The position numbers and the translations under genes are program-made. The notes below the pieces were generated by a model. It searched no databases and had not been told where the DNA came from. It saw nothing but the letters and a program-made list of their open reading frames with translations. Of a stretch of 64,000 nucleotides of DNA, positions 42,631-51,238 are shown in pieces. The stretch lies in the NCBI GenBank assembly GCA_946221065.1, contig CAMIIO010000002.1:186001-250000 (forward strand), given 5' to 3'. The DNA is from an uncultured Rothia sp. (GTDB lineage Bacteria; Actinomycetota; Actinomycetes; Actinomycetales; Micrococcaceae). Position 1 is the stretch's first letter; every line of letters begins with the position of its first letter.

Positions 42631-44463
42631 CTAATGAGCTGCCGGAGTGACTTCCGCAAAATGTTTGAGATTCTCAGGCAATGGAGAATTTTTGTACATG
42701 CGATAGTCGCGTTCAACTGAGGTCATCGTGGCCTCGTTGAGTACCATTTTGTGTTCTTCCGGCATGGGAGCAATATAGTTGTCGTAAATATCTGCGGTGC
42801 TGAACTCTTCGGGGAGCTCGGGGAGCTTGGAACCGATTTTCGTGGAGTTGTCCAGCACGTCCTCAACAACTTCATAAGCTCCCACGGCCACCCCCATACG
42901 TCGATTGAGCTGAATGTCTGCCTCCCCCGTCCCCGGCTGGTAGGTGGAGCCGCTAGCTACCGTGGACTCGGCTCGTGCCGACTGTGCGCGTAGCTTTTCC
43001 AGCTCCGGGTACGCCTGCATGGCGCTAGGAGAGTTGGCGGTGGCGACGGCGTACTCGTGAGAACCGTGCGAGTTGTAGGCTGTAAGAAATTTATAGTTGG
43101 CAACCGGGTTGCTGGGGTTATAGATGGCATTTACGGCGTAGGGTAAGACTTTCTCAAGCCCCTCCCCTGTGAGGTTGAAGCTAGTTTTAATCTCGCTGAC
43201 GTTATTGCCGCGTTTATACTCCTGGGTTTTCCCTTGGAGGTAGGGAATGCCGTCTGATACGTCGTTGACAAGACGTACCGGGGTATCCTTGGCGAGTTCC
43301 ATATCTCCTAGTGGGGAGCCGTGCAGGTGCATTCCTGCCACATTGTATTTGGAGCGAAACTCTTTATTAGTGCCCAGTGCTGCAAGAGTCATGGCTCCCT
43401 GGCTGAATCCCGAGAAATACAGCGGGATATCTGCGCCAACTCCAGCACGAGAGAGCGCTTCGTCGGTGAGCTGCATCATGGAGGTGCCTTCCGCCAGGGT
43501 ATCTAGCCCATCTGCGTTAGCGGTAGCTACGGTAGTTCCCCAGGTGGAGAGTCCGCCACGGTACGCCTGAGAGTTGGAGTCGGTGCCAGGCACGTACACG
43601 AACGCGGAGATCACGTTACCCTGTTCGTCATAGATTTTGCGGATAATCATACCGTCGTATTCCTGGATGATGCCATCCGCCATGTCACGCTCGTCAAGCC
43701 GATCCATCATTTGCGCCACAATCTCATTATTATGCGCAATTTCTGCCTCGCTCACCGGCACGTCAATGAGTTGCGCTTCGAGTTCTGCCATGCTGGCGTT
43801 ATCAAGTGGGTTTTCAAGGCGCACGCTCTCAGTATTAAGGTCACGAATTGCACCGGACTTCTTCTCAACCCCCAATATATAAGCGCCCAAATCTTTACGC
43901 CAAGAAGCACTCATTCCAGCTTTCTCCAGCCGGGCGTCGCGGCGGGCACTAGCGAACTGTTCACCGTTAAGTTTGGTATCTAGATAGAAGGTGAAGCCAA
44001 AAAGCGCGCGCGAAGAAAGCTGCGAGATGATAGGACCGCCCGGCACGCTATCGTCCAGTTTGCCAATAATCTTTCCACCGGGACCAAGACCACGGGCACC
44101 AAGATAGAGCCCTTCAAGGGCCAGCCCCTGCCACCCTTCGTTGAGGTAACCAATGGCCAGGTTTTCGGCGTCAATATAGTTATCACGGGCCTGGGCAACT
44201 AGCCCGGAGAGGACTTCTAGGGTAACTGCCACATACCCTGCGCGCACCGCCGCCCCCGACACTGCGGCAAAAGCGTTCTGCCCATTCGCGTCTAGCCCCA
44301 GAGTACCTATGATTTCACCGGCAAGGAGTCCCAAGTCTGTGCCAATATCTCCGGTGAGTTCCGAAGACGCCTTAAGCTCCTCTGAGGCTTCCGTAAGGTG
44401 ATCGCAGATTACCTCAATCACTCCGGATGAAATGAGGTGATCAAGATTCTCTTCAACACTCAC
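42631..44463 (-). CDS. Putative serine hydrolase (cutinase/PE-PPE-like) with WXG100-type partner
   Basis: A 610-residue protein not assigned to a named family. Residues 1-250 are helical and lack a signal peptide. The second half looks like an alpha/beta hydrolase: V-Y-V-P-G-T-D-S (about 289-296, oxyanion strand), the nucleophile elbow S-G-F-S-Q-G-A (Ser 354), candidate Asp at 401 or 404, and candidate His at 466 or 469 in N-S-H-G-S-H-E-Y-A. G-x-S-Q-G is the elbow of cutinases and of mycobacterial PE-PPE hydrolases. Its GTG overlaps the WXG100-like gene stop by four bases, so the two are coupled. Together with the missing signal peptide this suggests type VII export or a cell-surface effector. 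No export apparatus is in the window. Confidence 0.65.
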   Translation of the reverse strand: MSVEENLDHLISSGVIEVICDHLTEASEELKASSELTGDIGTDLGLLAGEIIGTLGLDANGQNAFAAVSGAAVRAGYVAVTLEVLSGLVAQARDNYIDAENLAIGYLNEGWQGLALEGLYLGARGLGPGGKIIGKLDDSVPGGPIISQLSSRALFGFTFYLDTKLNGEQFASARRDARLEKAGMSASWRKDLGAYILGVEKKSGAIRDLNTESVRLENPLDNASMAELEAQLIDVPVSEAEIAHNNEIVAQMMDRLDERDMADGIIQEYDGMIIRKIYDEQGNVISAFVYVPGTDSNSQAYRGGLSTWGTTVATANADGLDTLAEGTSMMQLTDEALSRAGVGADIPLYFSGFSQGAMTLAALGTNKEFRSKYNVAGMHLHGSPLGDMELAKDTPVRLVNDVSDGIPYLQGKTQEYKRGNNVSEIKTSFNLTGEGLEKVLPYAVNAIYNPSNPVANYKFLTAYNSHGSHEYAVATANSPSAMQAYPELEKLRAQSARAESTVASGSTYQPGTGEADIQLNRRMGVAVGAYEVVEDVLDNSTKIGSKLPELPEEFSTADIYDNYIAPMPEEHKMVLNEATMTSVERDYRMYKNSPLPENLKHFAEVTPAAH

Positions 44464-45026
44464 AGCGCACCAGCCAATCCTCGTGGAGCGTAAGCGGCGC
44501 GCACAGCAACCAGAAGAGGGTCTTCGGTGAGGGCGGCTAGCTGCGCCTGGGCACCGCGTACCCGGCCACTAGTGAGCACATCGTTGAGTGCTTCGGCAGC
44601 GTCCTGCTTGCTCTGCTCGATATTTGCTCCTACCTCCTGCACAGTGGCGTCCACCCACGCGCCGGCGTCGGCAATAGAGCCCGCCAACGACTCCAGCTTT
44701 TGAGCAATACTCTCCCCCGCCGCACGAATAAGAGCCGCAGCCTCACGCAGTTCATCACCTAAATCAATCTGGCTCTGCACATGCTCATCAATCTTGCGAT
44801 GAAAGTTCCGAGCCGCTTCAGACCTCCAGTGCGCGTTCTTGAGAACACGAACCTTCTGGCTGGTTTCTGTACAGATTTTCCCCTGATCTTCAACCCGCTG
44901 AGCTAGCTGGTTAGCGTGCTCGCGAACGTGCTGGGCATAGTTCATAATTTCCGCAGAAATACCGGCACTCATGGCGGTGCCTAATCCTGCTCGTGCTGCC
45001 GCATGAGCAATCTGCCCCATCAACAT
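44460..45026 (-). CDS. WXG100-like helical protein
   Basis: A 188-residue, almost entirely helical protein. Residues about 25-100 form two long amphipathic helices around a turn with A-H-W-R-S-E-A-A-R-N-F (Trp 67). This is the place and form of the W-x-G motif with the following A-A-x-x-F in WXG100 (ESAT-6/CFP-10) proteins, though Ser replaces Gly. At 188 residues it is longer than a minimal WXG100 protein and carries a second helical half. AAGGAG lies eight bases before the ATG. It is the first gene of a two-gene unit with the hydrolase. A chaperone or export-partner role is inferred from this pairing. Confidence 0.65.
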   Translation of the reverse strand: MLMGQIAHAAARAGLGTAMSAGISAEIMNYAQHVREHANQLAQRVEDQGKICTETSQKVRVLKNAHWRSEAARNFHRKIDEHVQSQIDLGDELREAAALIRAAGESIAQKLESLAGSIADAGAWVDATVQEVGANIEQSKQDAAEALNDVLTSGRVRGAQAQLAALTEDPLLVAVRAAYAPRGLAGAL

Positions 45027-45113
45027 GGCGTGATCTCCTTTAGCGCTGTTGCAATAATCCTGCGCATTACCTTAGAGAATTTCGCCCGCCCAAAAACCGC
45101 TCACCACAAAATC

Positions 45114-45157
45114 TGTGGATAACTCCCCCGTAAAACCCCACTAAATTTTTATCCACA
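45114..45157. promoter_or_regulatory. Inverted pair of consensus DnaA boxes
   Basis: TGTGGATAA (45114-45122) and TTATCCACA (45149-45157) are both perfect DnaA boxes facing each other, 35 bases centre to centre. They lie in the 307-bp divergent spacer between the WXG100-like gene and purB. The repeat could equally form a hairpin. The rest of the spacer shows no gene. Confidence 0.5.
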
Positions 45158-45333
45158 GGCTCCTGGTGCCTATGTTGGACGAGTATGACGCACTATGACG
45201 CCGTATTTTTGGTTTCTTTCGCGGCGACGTCGTTCTGCGAATGTTCCGCCTTATCCCTGGCTCTTGCCCTATTCTCAGCTCACCCAAAGCCAGTGAACCT
45301 GCCGGATTGCTCCGAACGTGTCAGAATAGAAGC

Positions 45334-46764
45334 ATGTCTCATCGTGAAAATTGCACTACTTTGCCCAACGGCCGCCACTCACTCACCGGCGCCGGTATTG
45401 CCCTTGGCCCGCTAGATGGCCGCTATAAGTCCGCCACCGAACCGCTAGTGGATTACCTCTCCGAAGCCGCCCTGAACCGCGACCGTGTTCATGTGGAAGT
45501 TGAATGGTTCATCTACCTGTGCGACCACCAGGTACTTCCCGGACTCGAACCGCTCACCGACGAACAGCGCGCCGGCCTGCGCAAGATCGTTACCGAATTT
45601 ACCGAAGAATCTGCCGCCGAACTTGCCGAGATTGAGGCAGTGACCGTTCACGACGTCAAAGCGGTGGAGTACTTTATTGGCCGCCGTCTGGAGGGGCTGG
45701 GCTTGGAGCGCCTGAAGCCGCTGGTTCACTTCGGTTGCACCTCCGAGGACATTAACAACCTCTCCTACGCCCTAGGCATTAAGGATGCCGTGCAGAATGA
45801 GTGGTTGCCCGCCGCCCGCGCGCTAGTTGAGCAGATTAACGAGATGGCGGAAGCGGCTAAGGACGTGCCCATGCTCTCTCGCACCCACGGTCAGCCCGCT
45901 ACTCCCTCCACGCTGGGCAAGGAACTCGCGGTGTTTGCGTACCGTCTGGGCCGCCAGGTAAAGGCTGTGGAGAACGCCGAATTCTTAGGCAAGATTAATG
46001 GCGCCACCGGCACATTCTCGGCGCACGTCATTTCTGTGCCCTCCGCTGATTGGCTAAAGATTTCCGAGGAGTTCGTGACCGGACTGGGCCTGGATTGGAA
46101 CCCACTGACTACCCAGATTGAGAACCACGACTGGCAGGCAGAGCTGTACTCTTCGATGGCACATTTCAACCAGGTGTTGCATAACCTGTGTACGGATATT
46201 TGGAATTACATTTCTATCCGTTTCTTCCGCCAAATTCCCGTGGCGGGCGCAACCGGCTCTTCGACAATGCCACATAAGGTGAACCCGATCCGCTTTGAGA
46301 ATGCGGAAGCTAACCTAGAGATTTCCAACGCCCTGCTGAACACTTTGGGCGCTACCCTGATTCAGTCGCGTTGGCAGCGTGACCTCACCGATTCTTCCTC
46401 CCAGCGCAATATTGGTGTGGCGTTTGGCCACAGCCTGCTGGCAATCTCTAACGTGGCAAAGGGTCTGGCGCGTTTGGATGTTGCCGAGGACGTTATCGCT
46501 GAAGATTTGGACCACAACTGGGAGGTTCTTGCCGAGGCAATCCAGATGGTGATGCGGGCGGAGGCCATTGCCGGCGTTGAGGGCATGGAAGACCCGTATG
46601 AGCGGTTGAAGGAGCTGACCCGCGGGCACCGCGTGGATGCGGCTCGTTTGAAGGAGTTTGTGGCGGAGCTAGGTTTGAGCGCCGATGCCGAGAAGCGCCT
46701 TTCCGAGCTGACCCCGGCAACCTATATTGGTATCGCCCCGGAGTTGCTGAAGTTCGCCCAGTAG
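45334..46764 (+). CDS. purB: Adenylosuccinate lyase
   Basis: A 476-residue fumarase-superfamily enzyme. It acts twice in purine synthesis, splitting SAICAR and adenylosuccinate with release of fumarate. The signature S-S-T-M-P-H-K-V-N-P-I-R-F-E is complete, with the catalytic His/Ser regions T-S-E-D-I-N-N and R-T-H-G-Q-P-A-T-P-S-T also visible. The ATG at 45334 is chosen because homology begins there (L-G-P-L-D-G-R-Y); the frame is open back to 45241 without support. No other pur genes are near. Two consensus DnaA boxes lie 177-220 bases upstream. Confidence 0.96.
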   Translation: MSHRENCTTLPNGRHSLTGAGIALGPLDGRYKSATEPLVDYLSEAALNRDRVHVEVEWFIYLCDHQVLPGLEPLTDEQRAGLRKIVTEFTEESAAELAEIEAVTVHDVKAVEYFIGRRLEGLGLERLKPLVHFGCTSEDINNLSYALGIKDAVQNEWLPAARALVEQINEMAEAAKDVPMLSRTHGQPATPSTLGKELAVFAYRLGRQVKAVENAEFLGKINGATGTFSAHVISVPSADWLKISEEFVTGLGLDWNPLTTQIENHDWQAELYSSMAHFNQVLHNLCTDIWNYISIRFFRQIPVAGATGSSTMPHKVNPIRFENAEANLEISNALLNTLGATLIQSRWQRDLTDSSSQRNIGVAFGHSLLAISNVAKGLARLDVAEDVIAEDLDHNWEVLAEAIQMVMRAEAIAGVEGMEDPYERLKELTRGHRVDAARLKEFVAELGLSADAEKRLSELTPATYIGIAPELLKFAQ

Positions 46765-46779
46765 CTTCGCCCAGGCGGC

Positions 46780-46851
46780 AGTGATGGTGTGCGTAAGCGA
46801 TGTTTGTAGTACGGTAGCGGACGGCAAACATCGCTTTCGTACACCATCACT
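46780..46851. terminator. Long imperfect hairpin after purB
   Basis: Arms of 26 bases (46780-46805 and 46826-46851) match except at two positions, with a 20-base loop. It starts 15 bases after the purB stop and ends 57 bases before the next ATG. There is no T tract, so it may terminate by factor, protect the mRNA end, or be a palindromic repeat. Confidence 0.55.
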
Positions 46852-46908
46852 CGGCAGATTCACCGAGACTCCACGCGCAAACACCCGCAACCGCCTACAC
46901 TTAACCCC

Positions 46909-47853
46909 ATGACCGAACAGCCCGACCAGCTCCGCGCCCCCGAAAACACAGCCACCGAAACAACCGAGCCTCCAGAGGCCGTCGCCGCGCGTCGAATCCT
47001 CAAACTACGCCGTCGCCACCCCGAAGAAACCCCCGCCCAGCTCACCGAACGCCTCAAACAGCGTTTTATCCGAGACTTCTCCCTGGTAGGCGGAGCAGAA
47101 GTAGGAGCAACCCACCTGGTTCCTGGCGCCGTCGCCACCGCAACCCGCAACCCCAAGATCGCCGGAGCAACGCGTGCCGCTGCCCAGCTCGGCGTGGTTC
47201 AAGGAATCTCCACCTACACCCAAAAAACCGCGCAGGGCGTAAGCACCGCCGCCCACGTCGGTTCCTCACAAACCATCAAAACCTACGTTCACGCGCTCGC
47301 GCTACTCCACGGTATCGAAGTACAGGACTCTGACGACGCCGCCACCAAGATTCTCGACGGCGACGTCCACCAGCTTCTGCGCACTCTAGACCAGCCGATT
47401 GCGCGGAAAGAAAGCCAGACGGGCGCATCGGTTGCTAATGTGTTGAGCGCCGTCTCTGCCATTGGGATTCGCAACCCGCAGATGTTTCTACTAGTCAAAA
47501 GCGGGGAGCAGTTGGTGCGCTCGGGTGGTTCGGCGCTAGATACCTCCAAGGCGCGGAAAGAATTTGCGCAACAGTTGGCACAACAAATCAGCCAGAACCT
47601 GGGGCCTGCCCCGGCGGAGTTCCCCGAGCAGTTCCGCAACATTCCGGTGCAGGAAGGCGTAGATCGGGACGCGCCCCTTGAGCCAATCGAAGCTACACCC
47701 GCCGAGCAGGTGCGGGCAACTTCTCCGGAGGAGCTAGAGCGCATTGCCCAGAGCAACAAAGCCTCTGCCAAGGGTGCCCGGTTTGCCGCTCGTGCGTTCA
47801 TGAAGGGCGCGGCAAAGGCTCGGCAGTTCGGGCAGAATCGGGACAGTAACTAG
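46909..47853 (+). CDS. Unknown protein, paralogue of the convergent gene at 48048
   Basis: A 314-residue protein. After a polar start it has R-R-H-P-E-E-T-P-A-Q-L-T-E-R-L-K-Q (about 34-50), then R-D-F-S-L-V-G-G-A-E-V-G-A and L-V-P-G-A-V-A-T, a mildly hydrophobic Gly/Ala-rich stretch, and a later G-P-A-P-A-E-F-P-E-Q-F. The same blocks in the same order occur in the convergent gene at 48048-48815, so the two are paralogues. The pattern faintly recalls EcsC-like proteins, which I cannot confirm. It has no clear membrane helix and no signal peptide. There is no ribosome site before the ATG, so a leaderless mRNA is possible. Confidence 0.7.
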   Translation: MTEQPDQLRAPENTATETTEPPEAVAARRILKLRRRHPEETPAQLTERLKQRFIRDFSLVGGAEVGATHLVPGAVATATRNPKIAGATRAAAQLGVVQGISTYTQKTAQGVSTAAHVGSSQTIKTYVHALALLHGIEVQDSDDAATKILDGDVHQLLRTLDQPIARKESQTGASVANVLSAVSAIGIRNPQMFLLVKSGEQLVRSGGSALDTSKARKEFAQQLAQQISQNLGPAPAEFPEQFRNIPVQEGVDRDAPLEPIEATPAEQVRATSPEELERIAQSNKASAKGARFAARAFMKGAAKARQFGQNRDSN

Positions 47854-47922
47854 CATTTTTGGGAATTCTCCCCCACAGACACCGGCACTAACAACGCCAC
47901 CCCAGCCCTGCACCACCACATA

Positions 47923-47972
47923 AAATCGCCCGGATTCTTATCCCCACGACGGGAAAAGAATCCGGGCGATTT
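47923..47972. terminator. Bidirectional terminator between the paralogues
   Basis: A perfect 17-base stem, AAATCGCCCGGATTCTT and its complement (47923-47939 and 47956-47972), with a 16-base loop. A and T at the outer ends allow termination in both directions between two convergent genes. Confidence 0.85.
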
Positions 47973-48047
47973 AGTTAGATGGAAATCTTCTCAGCTCACC
48001 TATGGCAAGCGTATCTAGGCGGTTTCACCCTCGATGACCTCGGCGTC

Positions 48048-48815
48048 TTACTTGTCGTTGTCGTTCCCCTTTTTATCTTCAAACTTAGGGGCACGCTCGG
48101 TCAAGGAGAGCGAGTCTGGGAAGGTTGCGGGGGCATCACCAAATGCCTGGTGCGCAGATTTGATAACCTGCTTGCCCAGGGCGCGGTTCGCGCCACCGCC
48201 CACCACAGCACCAATACCAAAGGGTAGGGCGCGACCCAGTAAGGCGCCGGACTGACGGGTTAGAAAACGCTTCACAAACATATTGCGAATGGTGCGCTCC
48301 ACAGAGAACATCTTGCCGGCGCTCTGTTTGCCCATCATAAGCGCCCACTTATTCGACATGCCGGAGGCCTTACCGCTCTGCGAGAGCAGGGTGTTCATTA
48401 GTACCGCGCCGTCGTCGCCCAGCATAATGCCCATCACTAGCGCGCGGGCGTTCTCTGGGTGCAGATCGTGAAGCCCGTAAAGTTCTGCCATGGATTGCGC
48501 ATAAATAGCGGTGCGTTCCAGGTAGCCTCCCACAGCGAGCGCGGAGAGCCCCACCGAGGTTACCGTACCAATACCGGGCACAAACGCCGAGGCTCCTACT
48601 GCGCCGCCTCCTACGGTGACGTCGCGCAGGTACTGGTCTTCAAGGCGCTTGGCAATTTCTGCCGGGGTTTCGTTGGGGTGTTTTTCACGCATTTTCTTAA
48701 CCATGGAAACCACCATAGGCCGTTGAACCCGGAGCACGGTCTCCAGGGATTTGGTGAGGGCGGGCTTGGGCTTGCCGTTATCGTCGAAAATATTTTTCAT
48801 GGAATTGAAAGCCAT
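48048..48815 (-). CDS. Unknown protein, paralogue of the convergent gene at 46909
   Basis: A 255-residue relative of the 46909 protein. It shares R-E-K-H-P-N-E-T-P-A-E-I-A-K-R-L-E (about 43-59), the R-D-V-T-V-G-G-G-A-V-G-A and F-V-P-G-I-G-T-V-T stretch, Y-A-Q-S-M-A-E-L-Y-G-L, and G-D-A-P-A-T-F-P-D near the C-terminus. It is shorter because it lacks the N-terminal polar part and has a shorter tail. The Gly/Ala-rich segments could associate with membranes but do not form standard helices. ATG at 48815 is used; M6 is an alternative start. Function unknown; EcsC-like is a guess. Confidence 0.7.
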   Translation of the reverse strand: MAFNSMKNIFDDNGKPKPALTKSLETVLRVQRPMVVSMVKKMREKHPNETPAEIAKRLEDQYLRDVTVGGGAVGASAFVPGIGTVTSVGLSALAVGGYLERTAIYAQSMAELYGLHDLHPENARALVMGIMLGDDGAVLMNTLLSQSGKASGMSNKWALMMGKQSAGKMFSVERTIRNMFVKRFLTRQSGALLGRALPFGIGAVVGGGANRALGKQVIKSAHQAFGDAPATFPDSLSLTERAPKFEDKKGNDNDK

Positions 48816-48948
48816 CGTGAAAATTCATCTCCCTACTTAGTTTCTTGTATCTCCCTAAAAATACGCTGTGGCTAAGCTGCTGCGCAAGTGTGTCGGGTGT
48901 GTCTTCGCACTGGGAGGAATGACTGTGCCTACGGAAAGTTGCAGGTGA

Positions 48949-49791
48949 CTAGTGATCTTCTAGTTTCGCGATTAATTCACCCACCTCGAAGGTGTCTAGT
49001 ACCACTGCGGGATGGGGGCCGGCGGCGGTAAGTCTGGCGCGAAGTTCATCCGTTAGAGCATGAGGTGTGCCCACCAAAATCAGGTTTCCGGGGTGTTTGC
49101 CATCGAGCATATTGGCTTCAGTAAGGCACCATACGTGCTCGCACACGTTCAGCAGATGGCGGGCTTGGGCGGTAAAGAAGCTGAGGCCGGGGTCATCCCC
49201 CACGTCGATAATCATTACGCCCTCCGGCGAAAGAACGCCCCGTAACTCACGATAAAAAGTTTCCTCGGTGAGGTGTTCTGGTGCGGACCAGCCGGAGAAA
49301 ATATCCAGGATTACCGCGTCCAGCCCGACAGGAGGCTCTGCCCCCGTTGGTTCTTCCCCGGTTTGGGTGCAAAGCTGAGCGACGGCATCGGGCAGGCGCG
49401 CAATGACGGCGCGGGCGTCGTCAACGATGACGTTTAGTCGGGTTCCTGCGGGCAGGGGTAGCTCGTCGATAACGAGCGATGGTAACTCGCGTTCGATGTC
49501 CACCGCAATTTGTGCGGAACCGGGTCGGGTCGCTTGAAGATAGCGGGCAAGGGTGAGCGCACCGGCTCCCAGATGAACTACAGCCAGCGGCTCCCCGGCT
49601 GGTGCCAGCACGTCAATCACGTTGCCAATCCGGCGTAGATACTCATAGAAAATATGGGTGGGGTCGGCAAGATCAACGTGAGACTGCTCGGCACCACCAA
49701 TCTCTAAAATATAGCCCGACTCGCTAAAACCATCGGGAATAATGCGCGCGCCAAGACCGGAGAAAGAAAGCTGAACGGTTCGTGAAGTCAT
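48949..49791 (-). CDS. Spermidine synthase-like protein
   Basis: A 280-residue Rossmann-fold protein of the spermidine synthase-like group. It shows V-V-H-L-G-A-G-A-L-T-L-A-R-Y-L (cofactor-binding loop, about 90-104), V-D-I-E-R-E-L, V-D-D-A-R-A-V-I-A and D-A-V-I-L-D-I-F-S-G-W-S. In true spermidine synthases an aminopropyl-transfer Asp follows the last strand; here the match is D-I-F-S, so polyamine synthesis is uncertain and many actinobacterial relatives have unknown methyl- or aminopropyl-transfer roles. ATG at 49791. It is on its own between the paralogue gene and the metal exporter. Confidence 0.8.
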   Translation of the reverse strand: MTSRTVQLSFSGLGARIIPDGFSESGYILEIGGAEQSHVDLADPTHIFYEYLRRIGNVIDVLAPAGEPLAVVHLGAGALTLARYLQATRPGSAQIAVDIERELPSLVIDELPLPAGTRLNVIVDDARAVIARLPDAVAQLCTQTGEEPTGAEPPVGLDAVILDIFSGWSAPEHLTEETFYRELRGVLSPEGVMIIDVGDDPGLSFFTAQARHLLNVCEHVWCLTEANMLDGKHPGNLILVGTPHALTDELRARLTAAGPHPAVVLDTFEVGELIAKLEDH

Positions 49792-49888
49792 GCCCTTATC
49801 CTACGCGCCGGTTCACCGGGTAGCTTCCCAAGTAGCTTTCGGAGCACCACACCACTGACCGCCGCTCGCACTGCCACAAAAACGGCGT

Positions 49889-50803
49889 CTAGTGCAGATG
49901 TGAGTAGTGTTCGCTCTCCCGCAGGGACTGCGGTTCAAGCTGGAAGGTGGAGTGTTCAATGCTCACTTCAAAGTGCTCGCTCACGCAGGTTTGCAGATTG
50001 CGCAAGATTTCCACGGTATGCCCGCTGTCAAAACATTCATCGCGCAACACAATATGAGCGGTAAGCACGGGCAAATCGGAGGCAATCTGGGAGGCATGTA
50101 AGTCGTGAACCGCCAGCACATGTTCCTGCGATTCCAGGTGCTTTTGTAACTCGGTAAGATCCAAGTTGGGCGGGGTTGATTCCAGGAGTACGTTCACCGT
50201 CTCGCGGAAGAGCTTTACCGTGCGCGGGATAATCAACAAGCCGATGAGCAGGGCGACGACGGCGTCCGCCTGATACCAGCCCCACAGCCAGATTACCCCG
50301 GCGGAGAGAATCACAGCCACCGAGCCCAGCGCGTCGTTAAGTACTTCGAGGAAGGCCGCGCGCATATTGAAATTACTGCGGTCACCGCCCATGAGCACCG
50401 CGATCATGATGAGGTTACCCACCAGACCAATCGCACCAAAGATCAGAATTTCGCGTCCGGGAATTTCCTCTGGATTGAAAAACCGCTGTATTGCCTCGTA
50501 AATCACAAAAATGCCCACACCCAGCAGAATCGCTGCCTGGAACATGGCGCTAAGCACTTCCACGCGCTTAAAACCCCAGGTTCGTTTGGGCGTGGACGGT
50601 CGGGTGGAAAGCCGCGTGGCAATCAGAGCCACTGTTACGCCCAGCGAATCGGTGAGCACATGAACGGTATCAAAAAGTAGCGCCAGAGAGCCGGTTATCA
50701 GCGAACCAACTAGCTGAAACGTGAATAGACTCCAGGCAATAGCTACCACGATGCGCAGGCGTGAAAGGTTCACGTTCGAACCGTGGGAGTGGTTATGAGA
50801 CAT
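49889..50803 (-). CDS. Cation diffusion facilitator (metal efflux)
   Basis: A 304-residue CDF antiporter, six membrane helices then a cytoplasmic metal-binding domain (from about residue 210). The N-terminus M-S-H-N-H-S-H-G and the ending H-Y-S-H-L-H are His-rich. The transport site in helix 2 reads F-D-T-V-H-V-L-T-D-S; in helix 5 it reads L-E-V-L-N-D-A, with Glu where zinc exporters usually have His, a form I associate with many actinobacterial members. The exported metal (zinc, cobalt or other) is not fixed by this. AAGGAAC precedes the ATG at 50803. The acylphosphatase gene lies 51 bases upstream in the same direction and may share a transcript. Confidence 0.9.
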   Translation of the reverse strand: MSHNHSHGSNVNLSRLRIVVAIAWSLFTFQLVGSLITGSLALLFDTVHVLTDSLGVTVALIATRLSTRPSTPKRTWGFKRVEVLSAMFQAAILLGVGIFVIYEAIQRFFNPEEIPGREILIFGAIGLVGNLIMIAVLMGGDRSNFNMRAAFLEVLNDALGSVAVILSAGVIWLWGWYQADAVVALLIGLLIIPRTVKLFRETVNVLLESTPPNLDLTELQKHLESQEHVLAVHDLHASQIASDLPVLTAHIVLRDECFDSGHTVEILRNLQTCVSEHFEVSIEHSTFQLEPQSLRESEHYSHLH

Positions 50804-50854
50804 GTGGTTCCTTATTTTTTTAGCGAAGCCCGCACAGAGAGTTAGGAGGCATGC

Positions 50855-51217
50855 TTAGTACATGCCAAAGTCCTGATAGCTACCCTCCGGCGCGGTAATT
50901 TCAGCATTCACCGAGTCCACGTGCCCGGCAGTATCGCCCGAGTTAAGGATATCCAGCAGAGCCTGGCAGCTCTCTCGGCTTCCCTGCGCCACCACCTCCA
51001 CCGAACCGTCGTAGAGGTTCTTGGCGTATCCGGTCAGCCCCAGTGAGTGTGCCTTACCGCGCGTCCACCAGCGGAAGCCCACGCCCTGAACCCGCCCACA
51101 CACCGTGGCGTTCAGCTGCGCCTCGGGTGTGGGAGCAGGTTCGTGAACTTGGGCGTCCTCGGCTTTGCCTTCGCCGTTTTTACTGTTTTCGCCATTGAAG
51201 ATTTTAAAGAAACTCAT
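50855..51217 (-). CDS. acyP: Acylphosphatase with N-terminal extension
   Basis: A 120-residue enzyme that hydrolyses acyl phosphates such as carbamoyl- or acetyl-phosphate. The phosphate loop G-R-V-Q-G-V-G-F-R carries the catalytic Arg, and Y-A-K-N-L-Y-D-G-S-V-E-V the catalytic Asn. The usual family length is about 90; here a polar leader of some 33 residues (E-G-K-A-E-D-A-Q-V-H-E-P) comes first. The ribosome site before the ATG at 51217 is weak. It is 21 bases downstream of the NAD(P)-binding gene and 51 bases upstream of the CDF gene, probably one operon. Confidence 0.9.
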   Translation of the reverse strand: MSFFKIFNGENSKNGEGKAEDAQVHEPAPTPEAQLNATVCGRVQGVGFRWWTRGKAHSLGLTGYAKNLYDGSVEVVAQGSRESCQALLDILNSGDTAGHVDSVNAEITAPEGSYQDFGMY

Positions 51218-51238
51218 CTTTTTAGCCTAGCCCAGGGG

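Noticed and set aside
45114..45157. The DnaA boxes as a replication origin
   Set aside because: Only two boxes, no AT-rich unwinding region, and none of dnaA, dnaN, recF or gyrB nearby.
45185..45415. A 76-codon plus-strand frame overlapping the purB start
   Set aside because: Out of frame with purB, no ribosome site, biased hydrophobic content without a helix pattern.
48459..48875. A 138-codon plus-strand frame opposite the 48048 paralogue
   Set aside because: The minus-strand frame shares ordered blocks with the 46909 protein, so it is the real gene.
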